A stretch of DNA of 64,000 nucleotides from Rubrivirga sp046845755 (GTDB lineage: Bacteria; Bacteroidota; Rhodothermia; Rhodothermales; Rubricoccaceae): NCBI RefSeq assembly GCF_046845755.1, contig NZ_CP177357.1, forward strand, positions 3,906,001-3,970,000, given 5' to 3'. The notes under the pieces are model-generated. The model was given only the letters and a program-made list of their open reading frames with translations. It was not told where the DNA came from and did not search any database. This document shows, one piece after another, positions 58,583 through 64,000 of this stretch (its first letter is position 1; the number at the start of each line of letters is the position of its first letter). Both the position numbers and the translations under genes were made by a program.

Positions 58583-58894
58583 TCAGTCCGTGTCCTCCGC
58601 CCCGCCCGCCAGCGCCCGCTCGATCCGGTCGGACAGGGCTTGCGACTCGATCTCCAGGCGCGCGCGCAGGCGGTCGGTCTCGGCGCGCGCCGCGTACAGC
58701 TCCTCCGCCAGCTCCAGCGCCACGAGGACGGCGTGCGTGAGGTCGGGCTGGGACGGGAGCTGGCTGCGCAAGCGCCGCAGCCGCTCGTCGACGCGTGCCG
58801 CGAGGTGGACCGTGTAGTCCTCGTCGCCGGGCGCCACCCGGAGTGGGTAGTCCCGGTCGAGAATGCGGATGCGGACGGAAACGGGGTCGCTCAC
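58583..58894 (-). CDS. zapA: Cell division protein ZapA
   Basis: A 103-residue FtsZ-ring stabilising protein. SVRIRILDRDYPLRVAPGDEDYTVHLAARVDERLRRL is the ZapA globular domain pattern, and DLTHAVLVALELAEELYAARAETDRLRARLE is the coiled coil. The GTG start overlaps the stop of the upstream coiled-coil gene (GTGA), so the two are co-translated. Confidence 0.9.
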   Translation of the reverse strand: MSDPVSVRIRILDRDYPLRVAPGDEDYTVHLAARVDERLRRLRSQLPSQPDLTHAVLVALELAEELYAARAETDRLRARLEIESQALSDRIERALAGGAEDTD

Positions 58895-59196
58895 GACGTG
58901 CCCTCCGAGTCTTCAGGGGTGGCCTCCAGCAGGCCGTCGACGAGCGTGAGGAACCCCTCGACGCGCGTGCGCAGGGCCTCGGGGTCCTCGCCCTCGCCGA
59001 AGGCGAACGACGGGGCGGCGTCGCGGGCGTCCTGCAGTTCGATCAGCCGCTTCGCGAGCGCCGCGTTCTCCGAACGGAGCCGCCCGATCTCGCGCACCGC
59101 CGCCTCGACGCGGTCGCGGAGCACGCTCAGCGATCGCCACTCGGGCCGGACATCGGCCCGGGCCGGGTCGTCCTCAAGGCGGTCGGTGGGCTCCAT
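58891..59196 (-). CDS. Coiled-coil partner of ZapA (ZapB-like)
   Basis: A 101-residue acidic protein. Residues 20-60 are a coiled coil (LSVLRDRVEAAVREIGRLRSENAALAKRLIELQDARD), followed by a short C-terminal helical region (EALRTRVEGFLTLVDGLLEATPE). Overlap with zapA and the LRSENAAL pattern suggest a ZapB-type division protein, but the similarity is in architecture only. It lies 120 bases after pheT. Confidence 0.65.
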   Translation of the reverse strand: MEPTDRLEDDPARADVRPEWRSLSVLRDRVEAAVREIGRLRSENAALAKRLIELQDARDAAPSFAFGEGEDPEALRTRVEGFLTLVDGLLEATPEDSEGTS

Positions 59197-59316
59197 GGCG
59201 GGGCGTGTGGGAGGTTCAAGATAGACATGAACTCCTGGGGGGTATCCCCGAGAGACCCCACCGATGCAACTGATGGGCGGCGGTCGGCCTGCACCCCCGC
59301 CCAGGCCCGGCGATGG

Positions 59317-61854
59317 CTACGTCCGCAGCGTGGCGCCATGCTTGGCTTCCAGCGCCCCGACGATGCGGCGGACGCGCCCGTCGACCTCCTTGTCGCGCAG
59401 CGTCTTGTCGGCGCCGAAGCGGAGCGCGACGGCCAGGCTCTTCTGCCCGTCGCCGACGCCCTCGCCCCGGTACACGTCGAACACGCGGACGTCTTGGAGA
59501 AGCGGCTTGCCCGCGCTGCGGATCGTGTCGAGAAGCGGCCCGGCGGCTTGCGCCTCGGGAACGACGAGCGCCAAGTCACGCTCGACGGTCGGGAAGCGCG
59601 AGATGGGCGCGTAGCGCGCGGGCTGACTGCGCGTGGCGAGTGCCGCGACCGCGTCCCAGTCGAGCTCGGCCACATACAGCGGCTCGACGAGGTCGGCGGC
59701 GTCCGCGACGGAATCGGCAACCAAACCCAGGCGGCCGATCCGGGTGTCGCCGACGGCGAGGTCGAGCGCGTACGCCGTCAGCGCCTCGGGTGCGGGGTGC
59801 GGCGTCTCAGTGATATTGTCCAGCCCGAGGTCCGCCAGCAGGTCGGCCACGACGCCCTTGAGGTCGTACACGTCGAGCGGGCGGGCCGGGCCCTCCCACG
59901 ACGCCGGCGCGGCCCCGCTCATCCCCACGACGAGCGAGGTGTGCTCGTGGTAGCCCGAGACGGCGCCGTCGTTGGCGTCGGATGTCCGATAGACGTGGCC
60001 GGCCTCGAACAGCCGCAGCGCGCCGGCCCCGCGCGCCTGGTTGTAGCTGGCGACCGCCAGCAGGCCGGGCAGCAGCGACGGCCGGAGCGCGGCCATCTCC
60101 TGCGAGATCGGGTTGAGCGTCTCGACGGCGCCGCCGGGGCGGCCGGTCCAGGCGGCGTCGGCGAAGGACGCGGCGGTCGCCTTTGGGAGCAGCGAGTTGG
60201 TGACCATCTCGCGGAAGCCGAGCGCCGCGAGCCGCCCGCGCGTCCGGTCGAGCAGGCGGGCGTCGGGCGTGTCGCCGGCCGGGACGAGCGGGACGGGCGT
60301 GGCGTCGGGCACGGGGAGCCGGTCGTAGCCCCACAGCCGGGCGACCTCCTCGACCACGTCGACCTCGCGCTCGACGTCCGGGCGGAAGGGCGGGATGGTG
60401 ACGGTCAGCGCGTCGTCGGCGGCCTGCACGCCAGCGCCGACGCCGCCGGCCTGGACGGCCTCGGCGAAGGCGTCGAGCGCGTCCGCGTCGTCGGCGACCT
60501 CGAAGCCGATGGCGGTGAGCAGCCGCACGATCTCGTCGCGCGGGACCTCCATGCCCAGCACGCGCGCCACGCGCGACGGGCGGAGCGTGACGGTCCGCGG
60601 CTCGTAAGGGAGAGAGTGGGCGTCGATCCGGCCGTCGACGATCGTGCCGCCGGCGGTCTCGGCGATCAGCTCGGCGGCGCGCGCGACAGCGAGCGGCTGA
60701 CCCGTCGGGTCGGCCCCGCGCTCGAAGCGGTAGCTGGCGTCGGTCTGCAGCCCGAGCGCCTTCGAGGCGCGGCGGATCGAGGCCGGGTCCCAGTACGCGC
60801 CCTCGATGAACACGTCGGTCGTGGCGTCGGACACCTCGCTGTCGAGCCCGCCCATCACGCCCGCGATGCCGACATATCCGGCGCCGTCGGCCACCATCAC
60901 GGTCCCCTTCGCGAGCGTGCGCTCGACGCCGTCGAGCGTCGTGAACGTCTCGCCGCCGGGCGAGCGCCGGACGACGACGCGCGACTCGGCCAGCGTCGCC
61001 AGGTCGTAGGCGTGGAGCGGCTGGCCGGTCTCCAGCATCACGAAGTTGGTCACGTCGACGACGTTCGAGATCGGCCGCAGGCCGACCGCGCGCAGGCGCG
61101 CCTGCATCCACTCCGGCGACGGGCCGACGGTCACGCCGCGCACCACCATCCCGACGAAACGCGGGCACGCCTCGGCGTCCTCGATCGTCACCGACACGAG
61201 CGAATCCACGTGGCCGCCGACCTCGGGGATCGCGGCCGTCGGCGGCGCGAGGGGGAGGTCCAGGAGCGCGGCCACGTCGCGGGCGACGCCGAGGTGGCTC
61301 GTCGCGTCGGGCCGGTTCGGGGTGATCGACACGTCGAGCACGGCGTCGCCAGGGAGCGCGTCGCGCTGGCGCAGGTGGTCGGCAACCGGCTGGCCGACGG
61401 TCGCGTCCTCGGGCAGCACCAGGATCCCGTCGTGGCCGTCGCCGAGCCCGAGCTCGTCCTCGGCGCAGATCATCCCGAAGGAGACCTCGCCGCGGATCTT
61501 GCCCTTCTTGATGGTCACCGGCTGGCGCTCGGCCGGGTCCTCGCGCGACGGCAGCATCAGCTCCGTGCCGACGGTCGCGACCGGCACGCGCTGGCCCTGG
61601 GCCACGTTCGGCGCGCCGCACACGATCTGGACCGGGTCGCCCTCGCCCAGGTCGACCTCGCAGATCCGCAAGCGGTCGGCATTGGGGTGCGGGCGGACCG
61701 AGACGACGTGCCCGACGACGACGCCGTCGAGCGGCGGGGCGGTCGACTCGATGCCCTCGACCTCGAGGCCGGACATGGTCAGGCGTTCGGCGAGCGCGTC
61801 GGCGTCGAGCCCGTGCGCGACGTAGTCGGAGAGCCAGTTGAGGGAGACGTTCAT
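59317..61854 (-). CDS. pheT: Phenylalanyl-tRNA synthetase beta subunit
   Basis: An 845-residue subunit. It begins MNVSLNWLSDYVAHGLDADALAERLTMSGLEVEGIE. The OB-fold/EMAP-like domain follows (GVVVGHVVSVRPHPNADRLRICEVDLG), then the editing B3/B4 domain (RPISNVVDVTNFVMLETGQPLHAYDLATL), the B5 domain, the catalytic-like core (LWGYDRLP, NPISQEMAALRPSLLPGLL) and the anticodon-binding FDX-ACB domain (ISRFPTVERDLALVVPE) at the end. The ATG at 61854 is used; the frame extends further only through the pheS gene. The gap to pheS holds a hairpin repeat. Confidence 0.96.
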   Translation of the reverse strand: MNVSLNWLSDYVAHGLDADALAERLTMSGLEVEGIESTAPPLDGVVVGHVVSVRPHPNADRLRICEVDLGEGDPVQIVCGAPNVAQGQRVPVATVGTELMLPSREDPAERQPVTIKKGKIRGEVSFGMICAEDELGLGDGHDGILVLPEDATVGQPVADHLRQRDALPGDAVLDVSITPNRPDATSHLGVARDVAALLDLPLAPPTAAIPEVGGHVDSLVSVTIEDAEACPRFVGMVVRGVTVGPSPEWMQARLRAVGLRPISNVVDVTNFVMLETGQPLHAYDLATLAESRVVVRRSPGGETFTTLDGVERTLAKGTVMVADGAGYVGIAGVMGGLDSEVSDATTDVFIEGAYWDPASIRRASKALGLQTDASYRFERGADPTGQPLAVARAAELIAETAGGTIVDGRIDAHSLPYEPRTVTLRPSRVARVLGMEVPRDEIVRLLTAIGFEVADDADALDAFAEAVQAGGVGAGVQAADDALTVTIPPFRPDVEREVDVVEEVARLWGYDRLPVPDATPVPLVPAGDTPDARLLDRTRGRLAALGFREMVTNSLLPKATAASFADAAWTGRPGGAVETLNPISQEMAALRPSLLPGLLAVASYNQARGAGALRLFEAGHVYRTSDANDGAVSGYHEHTSLVVGMSGAAPASWEGPARPLDVYDLKGVVADLLADLGLDNITETPHPAPEALTAYALDLAVGDTRIGRLGLVADSVADAADLVEPLYVAELDWDAVAALATRSQPARYAPISRFPTVERDLALVVPEAQAAGPLLDTIRSAGKPLLQDVRVFDVYRGEGVGDGQKSLAVALRFGADKTLRDKEVDGRVRRIVGALEAKHGATLRT

Positions 61855-61863
61855 GGCGAGAGA

Positions 61864-61930
61864 GGCATGCGGGAGGAGGCACGGAGGGATGCGGGGACTC
61901 TGCCCATGCCGCATCCCCCATCCCTCGATC
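61864..61930. repeat. Intercistronic hairpin 5 (pheS/pheT)
   Basis: GGGATGCGG (61886-61894) pairs with CCGCATCCC (61909-61917); further GCATGCGGGAGG on the left and CCATCCCTCGATCCCTC on the right extend it imperfectly. The 61906-61926 part is nearly identical to the arm of the nuoD/nuoE hairpin. It starts beside the pheS stop and ends about 10 bases before the pheT ATG. Confidence 0.8.
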
Positions 61931-61934
61931 CCTC

Positions 61935-62987
61935 TTAGAACTGCTGGAGGAAGCGGACGTCGTTCTCGTACAGGAGCCGGATGTCGTCGATGCCGTGGCG
62001 GAGCATCGCCAGCCGCTCGACGCCCATGCCGAAGGCGTAGCCCGTGTAGCGCTCGGCGTCGATGCCGACGTTGGTGAGCACATTCGGGTCGACCATGCCG
62101 GAGCCCAGGATCTCCATCCAGCGCCCGCCGCCGGGCATGGTCTCGTCGGCCCACCACACGTCGACCTCGGCCGAGGGCTCGGTAAAGGGGAAGAAGTTGG
62201 GTCGGAAGCGCATGCGCGCCTCGCGAGCGGGCCCGTCGGAGGCGCCGAAAAAGGCCTTCCCGAACGCCATCAGCAGCGCCTTGAGGTCGGCGAAGCTGGC
62301 GGTCTCGTCGACGACGAGCCCCTCGACCTGGTGGAAAAGGCAGTAGCTCTTGTACGTGATGGCCTCGTTGCGGAAGACGCGGCCCGGCGCGATCACGCGG
62401 ATCGGCGGGGCCTGGTGCTCCATCACCCGGACCTGGACGGGCGACGTGTGCGTGCGCAGCAGCACGCCCCGCCCCTCGGGCGCGGGCGGCTCCAGGAAGA
62501 ACGTGTCCTGCATGTCCCGCGCCGGGTGGTCGGGCGGGAAGTTGAGCGCCGAGAAGTTGTGCCAGTCGTCCTCGATCTCGGGCCCGCGCGCGACGGCGAA
62601 GCCGAACGACCGGAAGATGTCCTGGATGTCGGTGAGCGTCTGGGTCAGCACGTGCAGGCTGCCCTGGCCGACCGGCGCGGGCACGCGGCCCGGCAGCGTC
62701 AGGTCGAGGTCGGTGGCCCCAGCCTCCGTGTCGCCCGCCAGTCCGGCGAGCGCGGCGTCGAGGCGCGACTGGGCGGCCTGCTTGAGCTCGTTGAGCCGCT
62801 GGCCGACCGCGCGGCGCTGGTCGCCGGGGACGGTCCCGATCTGGGCGAACAGGTCAGTGATGACGCCGGACTTCCGGCCGAGAAACCGGACCCGGTAGGC
62901 CTCGGCCGTCTCGGCGTCGGTGATCGGGAGCGCGTCGATCTCGGCCTGGACGGCGGCGATCGCGGAGTCGAGGGGCGTGTCGGACAT
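61935..62987 (-). CDS. pheS: Phenylalanyl-tRNA synthetase alpha subunit
   Basis: A 350-residue class II synthetase subunit. An N-terminal coiled coil (IAAVQAEIDALPITDAETAEAYRVRFLGRKSGVI) is followed by motif 1 (HVLTQTLTDIQDIFRSFGF), motif 2 (VIAPGRVFRNEAITYKSYCLFHQVEGLVVD) and motif 3 (YAFGMGVERLAML), with FRPNFFPFTEPSAEVDVWW between. It charges tRNA-Phe with pheT. Its promoter word is embedded in the T-run of the rplT terminator. Confidence 0.97.
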   Translation of the reverse strand: MSDTPLDSAIAAVQAEIDALPITDAETAEAYRVRFLGRKSGVITDLFAQIGTVPGDQRRAVGQRLNELKQAAQSRLDAALAGLAGDTEAGATDLDLTLPGRVPAPVGQGSLHVLTQTLTDIQDIFRSFGFAVARGPEIEDDWHNFSALNFPPDHPARDMQDTFFLEPPAPEGRGVLLRTHTSPVQVRVMEHQAPPIRVIAPGRVFRNEAITYKSYCLFHQVEGLVVDETASFADLKALLMAFGKAFFGASDGPAREARMRFRPNFFPFTEPSAEVDVWWADETMPGGGRWMEILGSGMVDPNVLTNVGIDAERYTGYAFGMGVERLAMLRHGIDDIRLLYENDVRFLQQF

Positions 62988-63005
62988 GGGGCGGGGGAGC
63001 GGAGC

Positions 63006-63018
63006 GCGAGCCTACAAA
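63006..63018 (-). promoter_or_regulatory. pheS promoter -7-type element
   Basis: Minus strand TTTGTAGGCTCGC, directly following the U-tract of the rplT terminator and about 18 bases before the pheS ATG. Confidence 0.4.
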
Positions 63019-63049
63019 AACTCCCGCCGGGCCGGGGCCGAGCGGGAGT
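63015..63049 (-). terminator. Intrinsic terminator after rplT
   Basis: Minus strand: ACTCCCGC, GC-rich 14-base loop, GCGGGAGT, then TTTTTG. It lies 25 bases after the rplT stop and separates the ribosomal operon from pheS. Confidence 0.85.
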
Positions 63050-63073
63050 CACGTGGTCGAGACGGTCCGGGGC

Positions 63074-63421
63074 TTACGCCGCGGCCAGCTCGACCACGGC
63101 GGTAAAGGCGGCCTTGTCGTGGACCGCGAGGTCCGCGAGGACCTTCCGGTTCAGCGGGACGCCGGCCTTCGAGAGGCCGGAGATCAGACGCGAGTACGTG
63201 GTCCCGTTCTGACGGGCGGCAGCGTTGATACGGGCGATCCAGAGCCGCCGGAACTGCCGCTTGCGAGCGCGGCGATCCCGGTAGGCGTACTGGAGGCCCT
63301 TTTCGACGGAGTGCTTGGCAACGGTGTAGACGTTGCCACGGCGGCCCCAGTAACCTTTCGCTTGTGCAAGAACCTTGCGGCGACGGCGACGGGAGGCCAC
63401 GAGATTTCGAGCTCGGGGCAT
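63074..63421 (-). CDS. rplT: Ribosomal protein L20
   Basis: A 115-residue large-subunit assembly protein. The basic N-terminal extension (RARNLVASRRRRRKVLAQAKGYWGRRGNVYTVAKHSVEKGLQYAYRDRRARKRQFRRLWIARINAAAR) and the globular part (NGTTYSRLISGLSKAGVPLNRKVLADLA) match the family throughout. It lies 55 bases after rpmI in the same transcript. L20 controls this operon in several bacteria by binding the leader; here the leader hairpin is before rpmI. Confidence 0.98.
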   Translation of the reverse strand: MPRARNLVASRRRRRKVLAQAKGYWGRRGNVYTVAKHSVEKGLQYAYRDRRARKRQFRRLWIARINAAARQNGTTYSRLISGLSKAGVPLNRKVLADLAVHDKAAFTAVVELAAA

Positions 63422-63476
63422 CTTGGATCCGTGGGTGAGGGTGAGGGAGGAGGGGCGGGCGAGGCGTCAGGCCTCG

Positions 63477-63671
63477 TTACTTGCCGAGCAGCCGCTTCAT
63501 GCGGGGCTCGTCGGCAGCCGTGACCAGCGTGGCGTCGCGGAGATTCCGCTTGCGCTTCGGCGACTTCTTGGTCAGGATGTGGCTCGTAAACGCCTTGTGA
63601 CGCTTGACGCGACCCGTCCCGGTCAGCGTGAAGCGCTTCTTGGCGCCGCTGTTCGACTTCATCTTCGGCAT
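63477..63671 (-). CDS. rpmI: Ribosomal protein L35
   Basis: A 64-residue protein, MPKMKSNSGAKKRFTLTGTGRVKRHKAFTSHILTKKSPKRKRNLR, with the complete family signature. It is the first gene of the operon. infC, the usual upstream partner, is absent: the gene immediately upstream encodes a DUF4177-like protein. Confidence 0.98.
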   Translation of the reverse strand: MPKMKSNSGAKKRFTLTGTGRVKRHKAFTSHILTKKSPKRKRNLRDATLVTAADEPRMKRLLGK

Positions 63672-63699
63672 CGGTCTCTCGGGGAGGGTCCGGACAAGG

Positions 63700-63727
63700 C
63701 CGCCCGCCGCGAGTGCGCAGCGGGCGG
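63700..63727 (-). promoter_or_regulatory. rpmI leader hairpin
   Basis: CCGCCCGC (63700-63707) and GCGGGCGG (63720-63727), 8-bp stem with a further 3-bp inner pair, in the short leader between the promoter at 63734-63745 and rpmI. It is a candidate site for L20 autoregulation or simply transcript stability. Confidence 0.5.
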
Positions 63728-63733
63728 AACGAA

Positions 63734-63745
63734 CCCGGAAGCTAG
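63734..63745 (-). promoter_or_regulatory. rpmI-rplT promoter -7-type element
   Basis: Minus strand CTAGCTTCCGGG, 62 bases before the rpmI ATG. It matches the window's promoter word at 9 of 11 positions. Confidence 0.55.
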
Positions 63746-63804
63746 AGGCCGCTCCGGGCGGCGACCACCGGCCCGGGCGCTCTTCGCAGAGTGTTGGCGC
63801 GGTT

Positions 63805-64000
63805 CTAGGCCTCGCGCTCGAAGTACAGGTAGACGTAGACCGCGGCGCCGAACGAGGCCGCGTCGGTCGACGCGAGCCGCCAGCCGGCGGCGGTGTACGT
63901 GTCCAGCAGCGCCTGCACCTCCTCCTGGGAGGCCTCGGCGATGTGGTTCTTGTTGAGGGTCGGCTTCGAGTAGAAGGTCCGAGCCTCGACGCGGTACTCC
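63805..64000 (-). CDS. DUF4177-like protein, C-terminal part
   Basis: An open frame running off the right edge; 64 residues are visible, ending at a TAG at 63805-63807. The sequence reads EYRVEARTFYSKPTLN near the edge, then ASQEEVQALLDTYTAAGWRLAST, and ends YVYLYFEREA. The AGWRLxS followed by a terminal YxYLYFER strand is the DUF4177 pattern (small ferredoxin-like proteins of unknown role). The start is outside the window. Confidence 0.65.
   Translation of the reverse strand, partial: EYRVEARTFYSKPTLNKNHIAEASQEEVQALLDTYTAAGWRLASTDAASFGAAVYVYLYFEREA

Overview
The window is a very GC-rich (roughly 70%), gene-dense piece of a bacterial chromosome. Gene content points to the Bacteroidota/Rhodothermota side, most likely a marine Rhodothermia of the Rubricoccaceae type (Rubrivirga/Rubricoccus-like); this placement is an inference. 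It rests on DUF4920, DUF6252-like, MGQQQ-type and toxin-23-like proteins, on a heterodimeric M16 pair, and on a recurrent promoter word close to GTAGCTTnCGG that resembles the Bacteroidota -7 element TAnnTTTG. There are no rRNA genes, no CRISPR array, no prophage and no biosynthetic cluster. Mobile DNA is limited to one REP-type tyrosine transposase, one HNH endonuclease gene fused onto a tRNA, and several families of palindromic intergenic repeats.

Layout. 1-4.1 kb: threonine pathway (partial aspartokinase/homoserine dehydrogenase, thrB, thrC). 4.1-8.3 kb: two small membrane proteins, primosomal helicase PriA, REP-type transposase. 8.4-13.5 kb (minus): transketolase, small membrane proteins, a tandem pair of 60-residue zinc-ribbon paralogues, ribulose-phosphate epimerase and a lipoprotein. 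14-21 kb (plus): beta-barrel protein, membrane histidine kinase, class A penicillin-binding protein, acidic-tailed lipoprotein, soluble histidine kinase with an NTF2-like sensor. 21-22.4 kb: TetR regulator divergent from a degenerate SDR-like protein across a clear operator. 22.5-32.5 kb (minus): nuoA-B-C-D-E-(membrane protein)-F-(DUF4920 lipoprotein)-G-H, bounded by a promoter before nuoA and a terminator after nuoH; nuoI-N are not here. 32.6-38.9 kb: M16 peptidase pair, DUF6252-like lipoprotein, M1 aminopeptidase. 38.9-45.6 kb: large sensor kinase, ECF sigma factor with a membrane-anchored partner, RING-like/PPC protein, HNH endonuclease and tRNA-Ser. 45.7-50.9 kb: TolC, MacA-like and MacB-type ATPase without a permease, two integral membrane proteins. 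51-56.4 kb: CYTH-like protein, GH20 hexosaminidase, ToxR/CadC-type regulator with a symmetric operator, a secreted HExxH protein, MoaD, a toxin-23-like secreted protein. 56.4-64 kb (minus): RNase Y, a probable structured RNA, zapA, a coiled-coil partner, pheT, pheS, rplT, rpmI and a DUF4177-like fragment.

Two themes run through the non-coding DNA. First, five intercistronic gaps inside co-directional gene pairs (nuoF/DUF4920, nuoD/nuoE, nuoC/nuoD, macA/macB, pheS/pheT) are filled almost exactly from stop to start codon by long imperfect hairpins built from GTGATGAG-like or GGGATGCGG-like words. In two cases the repeat even supplies the end of the upstream protein. Second, a promoter word recurs immediately upstream of at least fifteen genes, sometimes only a few bases from the start codon (implying leaderless mRNA) or overlapping the previous stop codon. 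A separate family of ~125-bp elements beginning GTCATCCTGAGCG and ending in its complement occurs three times. I see no complete new multi-gene system such as a defence island. The strongest candidates for something undescribed are the intercistronic hairpin family, the four-heptamer operator at 54.2 kb, the paired zinc-ribbon microproteins, and the HNH gene that runs into tRNA-Ser.
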